Source: Effrenium voratum (lineage: Eukaryota > Sar > Dinophyceae > Suessiales > Symbiodiniaceae). From it: DNA of 64,000 nt. Of the stretch, positions 53,901 to 64,000 are shown piece after piece (the stretch's first letter is position 1; every line of letters begins with the position of its first letter). The notes beneath the pieces were generated by a model. It did not search any database, was not told the DNA's origin, and saw only the letters and a list, made by a program, of their open reading frames with translations. The stretch is taken from NCBI GenBank assembly GCA_963377175.1, contig CAUJNA010000183.1:1-64000 (forward strand), given 5' to 3'. The position numbers were made by a program, and so were the translations under genes.

Positions 53901-56900
53901 ACCTCTGGACGCCCCGCCAAGCCAAGCTCGCAGAGCCACTTAGCACGTGCCTTGGCCGAAGCTTCCCTGCGCAAGTACAAACCCTGCTTCGCAGCACCGC
54001 GCAGAAGTGCTTTGCAGAACTACTTCGCATCCCTTGCGGAAGCAAACAAGTTGGAAGCATCTGTTCGCTGGGAACAGCAAGTCAGTCGCAAGGCGGGACC
54101 CCGTGCACACCCGAGGTGATCGAGCCTCACGCCTTGCCTGGGAACCTGCGCACATGGGTCGCATGGGTTCCGGGCTGGCGCCTTAGCCCCAAGGAACTTT
54201 CCGCATGCCAAGTGGGCCAAAGCGGCCCTTGCCTTGCGGAGTACGGATCACTCGTGTGGAAAGCGTGCGCCAGCCCCAGAAGCCAAACGACCCCGGTCTT
54301 GGCGAGTGAACTGTTACAAGCCGTGGGCATTGGCTCCGTATGGCTCAAACCGGTTCGCTTGCCAAGTGCTTTTCACCGACCATCAAATTTTAAGCCATAT
54401 TTAGCGCCCTTTAATTTTAACCTAAAACTATGAGACCAGGCCCTAGGGTCTATCCAGGGGTTCAAACATTGGACTCTTGACCTTCAGGGCTCACTGGTGC
54501 CTATGCGGTATCTTGTTGTGGCCAAACTGTGAGGCCCATCAAAGGAAGTACGCTGCAAAAAGCAAACGACTCTTCTGCCACTTGTCAACTGGCAGGCACT
54601 TTTGCAATGGCTTGCGTAAGTCTGCAGCTAGACGCACAACTCCGGCAGGGGTTAGTGGCTTGGAGGTTTTTTGCTCAACCAAACCAACTCGCGAATTCCT
54701 GGCGCTAGCTGTTCACGCAGAGTCAACACTGCCTTTGGCAAAAAGCGATGCCCTCATCAGAGCCTTGGAGGAGCCCTCTTCACGTGCATGACAAAACAGT
54801 GCCAACTGCGAAGAGACGTCAGCTCCACAAGTTGACTACGTCTGGCAGCCAGGGCTGAAGACCAGCACTGCACTGCTTCCGGACGGCAAAGAACTGACGA
54901 AATAAGGCCGTGTCTCTGGCTCAGCCTTTGCACAGTCATTTCACTCCGCACGCATTTGCTCGCAATGAAGTCTGCAACGCTCTCTCCCTCTCACCGGGGA
55001 AGCCACATGCCGGCACCGGGGGCAAAGCGAGTGGCCTCAGGCCACACAAGGACTTCCGACGGCTTCGGCTGGGAAAGCGAAGCCGGGCTCCGCTCCAGGA
55101 CCAGCGAACCGAGCTTCGGGCTCAACCTGGCGTGCGCAATCCTCCGGAAGAACACGCGGGCCGACTTGCGCAGAAGTTGCCTGTGGGAAGTTGCCAACCT
55201 CGGCTTCCGGACGAAGGGCTTGTCACACTTGCGGGAACGCGCCTTGCGCCGAGGTCGAGGAAATCGTGCCCTGGTAAGTTGGGGCTGTCTGAGATCCAGA
55301 TGCAGTCAGATCATGTCAGTCAGCAGGTCAGGCTACGTCTCTGGTAAGGTGAAGCAAAAAACGTGGGCTGGTCACAACCCTTAGAGAGTTGGAGATCACG
55401 TCGCGGGTCAGAAAGCTCGTGCCTTTGTTGTTTAACTCAAGAGACGGGTAAGGCTCCTCCTGAAATTTGCAAGGCTTTGCAAGCTCGACTCTGTCCCACT
55501 ATCAGGTCCACGAATTCCTGCGCCAAAACTGACAGGTTTCCGCTGGCCAGCCGGAATATGCGAGAAAATGTGCCACAGGTAGTCCTGCTGCTTAAGCACC
55601 GCACAGCTTTTGCAAAACTGGAGCCAAATTCATAGGGCTCCTGCACATGCAGCTGCTTTTATGCCGCGTCATTGTCAATAGGCAACACTGCCCACTTGCG
55701 CAGTAACTTGGGCTCACACAGTTTCCTTGAAACAAAACAGCGCCATGACATCGTATGCTACTTTCTCGGCTCTGGCAGCGGACACTAATCGGGCTGTGGC
55801 AACACTGCATCAAGTAAAGAAAAAGAGTCAGCGAAACACCAGAGTTAAGTGAGTGCAATTGTATAGTGCTCGCGCAAAGCATCTCGAACGCTTGCATTTA
55901 GCAGCCCTATTCAAGCTTGCGCAAACTTCCGACCCCAGGCCACTCTAAGTCACATCGGGGCACCAGCTGTGGGGCTCGCCCGCCGCACTTCTTTCGGCTG
56001 CCAGCGGCCTTTTGGAACGGGCGTGAGCCTGACAGAAAACGCGGCTTTGGAACGGGGAAAGCGAAAGGGCGAAGTCAACTCGTCACAGGCTATCGGAAGG
56101 CCACGCGTGAAAGCCTCGCGCATCGCGACGCGTCTCCTTGAGGCCTTGACGCACTCGCGGAAGTTGGTGACAAACGCACATGTTCCGTTGAATCTGGGAC
56201 GCGCTTAAGAGAAAGGCTGGGTCAAAACCGTGGCATGGATCTCACACACAAATAGCGCTCATTGCACTTACGGCCAATTCAAGAGGCCACGAGGTCAGCT
56301 GTCACCATCAGAGTTGATCTTCAGTTGCACTCCTGATTCCAGACACGCCGGCTGACTGCTCAATGCTTCTCAAGGCAGCCAAGGTTGATCCCGCGGGCGA
56401 AATGAGAACGCCTATGTGCTAGCTGCAAGGCTCAGCGGACAGCTCATTCTGCAAAAAGACCTATCATTCCAGGAAGCGCTGCAAGGCCCATGTAACACAT
56501 TTTCTTTCTGCCTCCCCGTCCTCAATGACTCAAGGAGCCAGGATGCTTCCGCGACACCAGGCAAATGTCACCACCAAGAATGGACCTTCACCGAAGGGTA
56601 CTGGTAAGGACAGTCCAAGCTCTCAGTTGAGCAGATTCAACACCCCCACAACGTCCATTGGTCAAGGTCCGGTTGAATCAGGCCATGCCTTGTAAGCCCG
56701 AGGGGCAAATGAATGACTGCCAAGCGCAATCACAACTACATGGCCTTGCTGCGAATGTCCTCCCTCAGCTTCCTTGCCCAGCTCTCATCTGTTTTAGACC
56801 CCGCGAGAGCCTCCGCGACCTTCATCCGGCGTCGCCTTCCAGCGCCAACGCCAAAGCCGATTGTTTGGGTTGGAAAGTGGAGGTGCTTCGGAACCTCGCA

Positions 56901-58140
56901 AGACACGTTCTCCTGGAGGCCATAGGCCACACCGCTTTGCACGGAATGTCAAAGTGTGAGTGAGACGCGGCCACGCGAACCTCTCCCTTTGTAAGAACGT
57001 CATGAAGGGAAAGCCCAGTGGCGTGGATTTCAGATAGCTTGCAGTGGTGGCTCAGACGCGAGCCATGAGCTCGCCCATCAAGTCATATCTGTCAAATCGG
57101 CTCATCTCTCATGATCAAACTCAATACTGCTAGCTCACCAACAAAATGTGTGCCTCCCTCTATGAAGCCGAAACACTTGGCGGCCACGTAAGACACATCA
57201 AGGAAGATCTCCCGACAAAAAGGACGCGCAGCGGGTTGCAGTATCGGGCTATTCGGCCAACGCGATCTGACACTTTCCGCTATGCCAACAACACCAGGCC
57301 TAATCAGACAAAAACCGGCCCCACTAAATCTGGCGGCTTTTCATCTGCGCTTCATCTTATTTTGAGAAATCACCCACATTATGACCTTTGACCAATGGAT
57401 GATTACGGAATACCGGTCAAGGAGACTCCAGGTGACTCTCTGCCTGTGCACTGACCGGTTTCACTTGCAACCAAAGGACCTCGAAATAATTTCAGGGCTC
57501 CAAGCCAAACCGGCCAGACCTGCCTAAAATAAACCCTGACTAAACATGTAGACCCCAAGCGGGAAAACATGAAAGGTCAAAGGGTCACAAAAATAAGTCA
57601 TCGATGCGCAGAGGGATCAGCACGACACCCAAGGGCAGCCGCAAGATAGGTCTGGCCTCATTTCTTGCACGCGACAGCCGCCATGAGTGTGAAACACTGT
57701 GATGCCTCACCGCACCCTCACGGGCCTGGCTGCACGTACAGCTTCCACACTAGTCCACGGCAAAAAATAGTTGCCAGTGAGTCTCTGCACCCCTCAGTCC
57801 CCAACAGCATTCTGTAGCTTTCGATAATGAGGGGGGCTAAATCCAAGCGCAGCATCCAGTCGGCAATCCCCAACAGAAAAAAGGCGATTCAGCAACTGGA
57901 AGTGAGCTCCTCATTCCAAAAAAGTGTGTGTCTAATGGCCTCCGGGGTCCCCCGCTCCCAAAAAAAGATCCCGACCGACCAAGCAAAGGAACCGTTAACT
58001 TGGCACCCAAAAGGTGATGGTCAAACTGCTCAGGGAAAAACAGGGGCCTAAATCTGGGGGACGCAGAATGTGATATGTTCAGACTCTGTCATTAAAACAA
58101 TTTCGGGCAACAGACCGTAGGTGAACAGATCGTAAGGCCC
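50939..58140. other. Long unassigned stretch
   Basis: I find no domain, RNA gene or clear mobile element across 7.2 kb. Overlapping plus frames at 53427-54433 (230 and 242 codons) are Ser/Pro/Arg rich, overlap each other and show no family, so they are not called. The region may hold introns, old repeats or unknown genes. Confidence 0.5.
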
Positions 58141-58430
58141 CGCACAGAAAACCGACAGAAACCGACAGAAACCGATAGAAACCTACAAAACCGACAAAGA
58201 CTGACAGAAGTTGAAAAAAACAACAAATCAATTTCAACCAGCTACGGCGCCCAATAATGTACTAGCAGTAATACCTTTGAATATTAATCATTGACAGCCA
58301 AAAGACAGTGACCGACAAACAAGAACAAGGAACAAACTAACAAGAAACAACACAAACACAACAGGAGCAACAACGCAACAACCAACAACACAATAACAAT
58401 AACAGTAGCGGACAACCAAACTTACACACA
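58141..58430 (+). repeat. Low-complexity A/C-rich stretch
   Basis: Imperfect ACCGACAGAAA units (58148-58215) followed by AACAACA-type sequence to about 58410. Confidence 0.7.
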
Positions 58431-60059
58431 CGGACAAAATAGACTTTCAAAGACATGGAGAAAGCGATCGTTGAGAACCGCGAGGGACAGAGAACTTTAA
58501 CGACGTGGAAGAAGCGACCAGCAAGAACTGTCAAGAGCGCAAGATGACGTCCCGTGGGACGCTGTCCACCAAGCTTCCAGCTGAATGTACTCAACCACGT
58601 AGAAAGGATATACGGCCAAACCGATACAGCCAAACCAGTGCAAACTGTTGTAAGGGTGCTGTCCAATAACCACACACGCGTTCGAGATCAGCAGCGCGAT
58701 CGCACCTGTTTCCTCTCACTCGGATCGATCACAGGTAAACGCAAGTTCATGCAAGACCTTAAGCCCTACTTGTGTCTTGAGCCAAAGGTGGCATCCATTG
58801 GATGACTTCAACCAAAGAGAACATGGACCTCAGAACGGCTTCCCAATTTAGGCACGGGGCCAGGAGGGTTTTAACATCCCCCATTTGGGTCGCACTGTTC
58901 ATCATGCGGTCCAAACATCACAACAAGTCCCAATGGCCACGGCTCGGATTACGAAACTGTGTCGAAACATTCTTTCATTTACGATTGCATCGCCATCTAT
59001 TCATTGTGAAACTTAGCCGGGTGCGATTAAATCAAAACTCGTGCGTCCGCAGATCACAGCACACTCCTATACACAGAGGCATGAGGCATTATACCTCGTA
59101 CCACAACGCAGTCATTGAAGATCCCAGCTGCCGTATTTGCGCATCACGCAGATGTCATCCACCGAAATGAGTTGGCCAAAGAACTTCATAACAGCGCATG
59201 GCCACAAGCCATCTGTATATCACCGGCAAAGAAATTGGCGAGCAATATAGGCAAAAATAGCCATCCCAGATACCTCGAAATATATAAGGAAATGAAATCA
59301 TCCATAAGGTAATAGTGTCCATCCATGAATATCCGGAATGCCATAGTCGTCGAAATATGTAAATACGTACATAAGCATGGTCCTTGGACAAACGAAGTCA
59401 CCTCATATCGTAATTCACTCCATCGTAGTGAAATCAACATGTTGCTGGCAATGGATGGGGTCTGGCCCGCACCATGCCGTAAAAGCAACGATGACCCACT
59501 TCTGCATCACACAAGTCGGTCCACAATGGCCAGCCTAGTGATACGTCGACGGAATTCTTCGTCCAAGTTGTGTTGGGCGTCTCGTGCTCGGGCATACTTC
59601 TTACAGCGCTCGTCCGCAAGCCAGTGTCCCCTCCGGATGCACCAATCAAGCAGAGGTCCGTAGCATTTGCCCGGGTCTGTGGCCGCAATAATAGCGCTCA
59701 CGTTGACCTCATACCCCACGCTTACCAAGGTTTAGCCCGGTCCTTGCGAAAGATATGCACTTGCAGTTGAATGCCAGAGAGAAGCACCTGTAAACAACGT
59801 CTCCCGCTGGATGCTTGCGTTCGCTGACCAATAGCTTTATTTCTTCCTTGGCGATGTCGAGGATCTTTGCCGCACTCCACAATTTGTAGAAGATGCACAG
59901 CCCGTTGCATTTGAGCGCCGAATAGCGTATGTGTTGGTGCGCTCCTCGACTGTTCTGAAAGTCCTTTATCGAACGCTCTGAGAACGAGATATCACGTCCT
60001 CAGCAGATGGTAAAACAATACCATCACGATCAAGCTCAGTGACCCTCTGAGTGCGGCGT
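58431..60059. other. Unassigned stretch left of copia 3
   Basis: Minus frames at 59507-59728 (GYEVNVSAIIAATDPGKC) and near 59740-59920 (CNGLCIFYKLWSAAKILDIA) have protein-like composition but no recognised family. They lie just past the point where the copia 3 frame loses similarity, so they could belong to whatever interrupted it. Confidence 0.3.
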
Positions 60060-60363
60060 CAATCGTTCGCTTTTCGCCAGCCTCAGTCTTACCATTCGCC
60101 CGCGCTTCGGCGGCTACTTTCTTCCACTCTCTAACCCCTAACTCATCCCAACATCCCAACTTTCGGAGCTTTGTCCATTCCTTGAGGAGAGCTGCACGCG
60201 CTTTGTCATTGCCAGCTTGCTCCTTCTTTGTCACGGGCCTTGCGACACAAGCGTAAAAAGTTGGTATTCCCTGAAGGTTGGGTTGATGCCCCGAAGCTTT
60301 GTTCGATCTGGGCATCGGTGGAACAGGATCTCCATTCAATCCTATGGCAGGGCCAGCAGGATA

Positions 60364-60790
60364 CCCGCCTGTACTGCCGAAGCCTTTAACCCCCCTGACG
60401 GTTTCGTCGGGTTGTTTGACAGTGATCTTGGCATCAACAATCATGACTTTCTCAAGTACGAGTTGAGCGATCCTGTCCCCAGGTCGAACTCGAAACTCAT
60501 AATCAGAGTGATTGAAAAGCATCACTCTACTTCTCCTGAGAAGTCGGGGTCAATTACTCCTGCACCTACGTCTAGCATGCGCTTAACTGCCAGACCTGAT
60601 CTTGGTGCGATGTGACCGTAACTCCCCTTGGGAAAGTAAAGGCGCACCCAGTTCGCACAAGGGCACTTCCCTTGGCGGGAACCGTGATTTCATCGCACGA
60701 GCTTAAATCTAAGCCTGCGGAACCAGGCGTCTGCCGAGTAGGGAGACTGGCGTAACTATTCAAAATGTGGACGAGCAAGGCATCCTTGTC
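60364..60790 (-). pseudogene. dUTPase domain inside copia 3, two frameshifts
   Basis: dUTPase removes dUTP and keeps uracil out of new DNA. Motif 1 is TPGSAGLDLSS, then [15 protein letters not shown], then (new frame) [10 protein letters not shown], motif 3 [12 protein letters not shown], then (new frame) [21 protein letters not shown] and RGVKGFGSTG (motif 5). All five motifs of trimeric dUTPases can be located. Single missing bases at about 60620 and 60528 break it, both in short homopolymers. It lies between the methyltransferase-like domain and RT; retroviruses carry dUTPase at other sites. Confidence 0.8.
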
Positions 60791-60909
60791 CCGTCTCCAT
60801 GCACACGGATCGGCCTCCGTTACCCCAACAGGCGCAGCAGGGACATCGCCCTGCTCGCTCGAGGTAGCAGGGGCAGCCGCACAGGGCTTATCCCCATAAA
60901 GACCTTTAA

Positions 60910-62214
60910 TTACGGCTCTACACATCCCAATAGGAATATCGGGCTGTCAAGGGCGTAAGGCTTCCCTCGATCAAGCGTGAGGGTAACCTGCTTCGTGGCT
61001 ACACGTAGCTCATTGGCTAGTTCAGGGCAAGAGGTAGCGATTCGCCACTGCTTTCTGATGGGAACACCATCAGACGTTTGCGCTCCAAAGTCGCAACCAT
61101 CCACATCGACACACTTGATGTCGGGATCGTCGAGTAGACGTCTCATAAACGGCTGCTTCCATCCAAGGCAGTGCCTCGGCCATTCGAACGCAATCCTACC
61201 TCCCTTAAAACGTACGCGTTTGGCGACACGGAGGAAGGCAGCAAACATGACCATTGATGTTCGCCTAGCTTCGTTGAGCTCTACGGCGAACTCGGGACCG
61301 TACTGAGACAGGTTAACATACTGCCAAGTACTCCATGGTCCGCATGGGATTGAGCCCCAGAAGTCACACCCAGAATTCTGGTCGACTATCTCAATTAATC
61401 TAGTCATATCCATATTCTTTACAATGTCGAACGACTCTTTGTGTACACGAATCGCTTCACCCCCCGGTTCCAGCATAGTGGCGGAGAGCTTAGAGTCAGG
61501 TTCACATGCAAATTCTATCAACAATCTCCGCTTTATCAGAGCGGGCCCAGCTGGTTTGGAGGGTGCGGCTTCGCCAGCACGCGCTCGTTTCAGAGCTTCC
61601 TCCCTCTCAGCCTCAATGTAGATCCTTCGCATACCAACGGACATACCTCTCCAGTCAGTAGAAGAAATGGAGTTAGGCTTACCAGATCCAGAATAGGACC
61701 TCTCCTTTCTTTCATCTTTTTGATCGTAATCAAGCTCGTCACCGTGTAAGGTGTGAGCCCTAGGCTCACCTGCATCGAGGTCTTTGACTTTGTCAAGCCT
61801 AGTTTTAAATTTGGTCAGCGTGACCCTCGGAGCCCTAGAAGGGGCATGCCCTTTCTCACACAAAATTGTCACACCAGTCCAGAATCTATGAGTTCTGATT
61901 CGATGTCCTGGATACAGGATTCTCCTGTCGTCGCGGATACACTGCTGCGTAGAGTCAAGATACTTTAAATGAGTGACTCGATAGTCATCCACATCCGCTT
62001 GGGACGGGCCTCCTGGAGGCAGTGGAGATGTATCATCCCCGAAAGGCTTGCCTAGCATCGACATGATGTCTGTGCCAAGACTTAGATTCTTCACGCACCC
62101 AATGGTCCCTTTCAGGTGCTTCGGGGTCAGCAGCAGGATCGCTATTGGCATCACTAGGTTGATCAAGACCCGGATCAACGGCATCGAGCTGGTTGTCCGG
62201 TTCGGCGGGGGCAT
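60910..62214 (-). CDS. Copia 3 linker and methyltransferase-like domain
   Basis: An open frame of 434 codons. Residues 1-225 are charged linker. Residues about 229-400 (61015-61530) form the domain: LLIEFACEPDSKLS (motif I-like), DFWGSIPCGPWSTWQ (PC loop like motif IV), GGRIAFEWPRHCLGW (motif VI-like) and GCDFGAQTSDGVPIRKQWRI (motif VIII-like, followed by a TS pair). It matches a degenerate C5-methyltransferase pattern with IPC in place of PPC. Activity is doubtful. The frame is intact, unlike its neighbours, and is followed by the dUTPase. Confidence 0.5.
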   Translation of the reverse strand: MPPPNRTTSSMPLIRVLINLVMPIAILLLTPKHLKGTIGCVKNLSLGTDIMSMLGKPFGDDTSPLPPGGPSQADVDDYRVTHLKYLDSTQQCIRDDRRILYPGHRIRTHRFWTGVTILCEKGHAPSRAPRVTLTKFKTRLDKVKDLDAGEPRAHTLHGDELDYDQKDERKERSYSGSGKPNSISSTDWRGMSVGMRRIYIEAEREEALKRARAGEAAPSKPAGPALIKRRLLIEFACEPDSKLSATMLEPGGEAIRVHKESFDIVKNMDMTRLIEIVDQNSGCDFWGSIPCGPWSTWQYVNLSQYGPEFAVELNEARRTSMVMFAAFLRVAKRVRFKGGRIAFEWPRHCLGWKQPFMRRLLDDPDIKCVDVDGCDFGAQTSDGVPIRKQWRIATSCPELANELRVATKQVTLTLDRGKPYALDSPIFLLGCVEP

Positions 62215-62268
62215 CCGCTTTGGGAAGACCCTTTCCTTCTCCCGTGTCTAGGAGCTGGACTTCCCTAG

Positions 62269-62841
62269 TTAAACGCTCATAGGCAGCCAACATGGGAAAA
62301 ACGTATCCCTCCTCGGGGTTCCGCCAAATTCTTTTGACCTGGTGAACACTGGGAGGGAAAATCCGTTCCTGAAGCGTTCAAGGTCGGCAACGTAGTAGTC
62401 GCCTTTCCACTGACCTCCGGGCTCTAATCGATAACCTAGGAAAATTCCAGGCTTCGACACTGGCCCGAGTTTGGGCGCCTTAGAAGCAGGGTCAACTTTC
62501 TGCGCCGGCATAGCGGGCACATTACTGTATTCGTCCTCTCCGTGATCGGACGGCCCTGAATCATCAGCTTGTTCATCATCTCCTTCGGGCTCGTAATCAG
62601 AGTCCTCCAGAGGATCAAATTCTTTTGGCTTTACAGTGAAATATGACTCACCAGTCCACGGAGCTTTTAGCTCTTTAGCGGAATCTGGACCGTATCTCCA
62701 GTCTACGGAGTGCAACATTTCTCCATTTTCCTCATCATACTGAACCCATGTGTCACGGTCAGCGGTGAGACGAATATGTTCGATTGGAGCATCAATGTTA
62801 ACGTCGGCCTTGAACAGCTTAGTTCTTGGTTCAACATGCAC
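62269..62841 (-). pseudogene. Copia 3 post-integrase region
   Basis: A frame of 190 codons: RTKLFKADVNIDAPIEHIRL, an acidic linker (DPLEDSDYEPEGDDEQADDS) and GIFLGYRLEPGGQWKGDYYV, DLERFRN, the conserved copia tail after the integrase core. A frame change near 62280 separates it from the next frame. Confidence 0.65.
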
Positions 62842-63797
62842 TCTGACGAGTTTGCCAGATTCTTCATCAAAAATCCAGTGGTCTTTAGTGGGAATTTCGT
62901 CAGCTTTGCGATGATCGTCCCGTTCGGAGGCGTTTTTGAGCCCCCCTTTTCGAGCCTACGCGGTTTAGGCGCGATTGGCTTGAAATCGACAAGACATCCG
63001 AATGGGATGAGTGAAAATCCCTGTCACCGTTTCTTCTTCCCCACGCGGTTCCTTCACCTCGATTTTCGAGATTCCTGGCAGCGCAAAAATGCGCGAACGG
63101 CAAATGGCCACCACTTGGGCGATAAGCCGGCTTGTCTGAGGAGTACCCTTGCCCCATGCAGTACAAGCTTCACTTTATTTTCAATAATGCCATTCGTCTT
63201 TGGCATTCCAGGTGTAGACATATGGTGCGCCTAAGCCATTCGGCGAGTAGCCGCAAGAAACTCTCTGGCTTGGTCCGAGTATAACAGACCAATCTTGGGT
63301 TCAGGACCCATAAACTTGTGAAAAGCTTCTACTGTGTTGGGTACAGATCAACTAAATACGGGTAGTACATCTATGTGCTTGGTCGCAAGGTCGTAAAACA
63401 CGACTGCGTCGGTTTCACCATTTACACCACGGTCTTTTAAACTGTGCAACACCATTGTGTCTACAGTTACAATGTCACCGAATTTCGTGCACTCATGCGC
63501 GTCGGCACCGCCCCGGCGGTACAAGCGCACGTTTTCCATCTTTGCGCGTTGGCAATGCGTGCAAAAAGGATTCTTTGGTAAATGTGTCATCATGTGTTGA
63601 AGCGTCTTAGCTTCGGCACGTAATTGTTCTTCAGTTCTGTACCCCTTGGGGTGCTTGATTTCAACAACTTCACACCCCTCGTCAGGCGCGTCGGCCTCAG
63701 AGGGAGCTGCAGGGTACAGCGCATCATTCAGAGCAAGTACTGGCCAGGGCATTGCCGGCATCGCAGGACATGCGTCTAAGTTTGGGGCTCCAAACAT
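62842..63797 (-). pseudogene. Copia 3 integrase
   Basis: The first frame (63348-63797) has HMMTHLPKNPFCTHCQRAKM (zinc-binding start), FGDIVTVDTMV (first Asp) and AVVFYDLATKHIDVLPVFS. After a frame change, GLLYSDQAREFLAATRRMA (second Asp) is followed by a TAG, then STPGMPKTNGIIENKVK (Glu) and ARVLLRQAGLSPKWWPFAVR. Several stops follow before 62841. D-D-E residues are all present. Confidence 0.75.
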
Positions 63798-64000
63798 GAC
63801 CGGCTTCTTGGGCAGGCATGAACGTCGAGCTTTACAGTTCTTCCGGATGGGCAGATAAGAATAGGCATTTCAAAGGAAACTGTATCCAAAATCCACACAC
63901 CTGCGTCCTATCAATATAATCGAGGGTGTACTACCCATGACGAAGGCTTCAATGTCCTCGTCAAGCGATTCAACAGTTGCATCGACCCTACCCTGGGTCC
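63798..64000 (-). pseudogene. Copia 3 protease end, partial at window edge
   Basis: FVMGSTPSIILIGRRCVDFGYS in one frame and PSGRTVKLDVHAC in another resemble the region after the protease of this copia lineage (a PS(V/I)xxxGxR(C) word, then PxGxxxxLxVxxxVP). The active-site Asp would lie to the right of the window. Confidence 0.5.

Larger units (their letters stand above)
60060..64000 (-). mobile_element. Third Ty1/copia lineage (copia 3) with dUTPase, cut by the window edge
   Basis: Reading right to left: protease end, integrase, post-integrase linker, methyltransferase-like domain, dUTPase and the region just before RT (ACVARPVTKKEQAGNDKARA, WKKVAAEARANGKT), after which similarity stops near 60065. 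RT and RNase H are missing; gag and the right end are outside the window. Base composition is near even. Several frameshifts and stops. Confidence 0.8.

Noticed and set aside
53427..54433. Overlapping 230- and 242-codon frames
   Set aside because: No family, mutually overlapping, biased composition; not enough to call a gene.
58115..58126. 12-nt match to the 3' end of 18S rRNA (CCGTAGGTGAAC)
   Set aside because: Too short and the surrounding bases fit poorly; likely chance.
58778..58795. CTTGAGCCAAA, reverse match to the spliced leader
   Set aside because: Similarity ends after 11 bases; no leader or relic structure around it.

Overview
The window looks like dinoflagellate nuclear DNA made almost entirely of mobile elements and satellites. 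The reasons are plant-type telomeric heptamers (CCCTAAA) scattered as short interstitial tracts, several retroelement lineages with the protein signatures common in dinoflagellate genomes (Ty1/copia with a methyltransferase-like insert, tyrosine-recombinase retroelements), OTU-bearing Helitrons, and no recognisable host gene, operon or ribosome-binding site. The species cannot be fixed from the sequence. No standard bacterial, organellar or CRISPR feature was seen.

Layout. 1-981: repeats. 982-8355: a tyrosine-recombinase (DIRS/Ngaro-like) retroelement with split direct repeats A1-ORFs-B1-A2-B2; its genes run recombinase, gag, methyltransferase-like, RT, RNase H, and most are frameshifted. 8356-11400: minisatellites, a minus-strand LINE RNase H relic and a ~100-bp tandem array. 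11750-16682: Helitron 1 (OTU-like, zinc ribbon, Rep, PIF1-type helicase). 17280-19760: telomeric tracts, a 73-bp tandem array, two fragments of the 18S rRNA 5' end and G-rich hairpin repeats. 19760-23361 (minus): Helitron 2, truncated before its helicase, with an ASCH domain after Rep. 23794-32222: a structurally complete Ty1/copia element (84-bp LTRs, ATAAC target duplication, tRNA-Met anticodon-arm primer site, gag, protease, methyltransferase-like module, integrase, RT, RNase H and a third membrane-protein ORF).

32223-37540: a tandem flank, an inverted coiled-coil duplication around a second ASCH fragment, and a ~160-bp satellite interrupted by a 392-bp TA-flanked inverted-repeat transposon. 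37540-39160: 30-bp repeats, a fibre-like ORF and a Polinton-type integrase, possibly a relic of a Polinton-like virus. 39160-43522: alternating units separated by telomeric tracts, each with a tRNA-like segment. 43523-46209: a 5'-truncated second copia with a distinct CTA-rich codon style. 47194-49235: two apparently identical 554-bp direct repeats. 49236-60000: mostly unassigned. 60060-64000 (minus): a third copia lineage carrying a dUTPase and another methyltransferase-like domain, running off the right edge.

The elements do not form one pathway, but they share themes. Methyltransferase-like modules occur in three different retroelements, HCCC-type putative zinc motifs recur at retroelement 3' ends, and ASCH domains turn up near Helitrons. 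Almost every long reading frame has single-base frameshifts, so most coding entries are called pseudogenes; uncorrected assembly indels would give the same picture.
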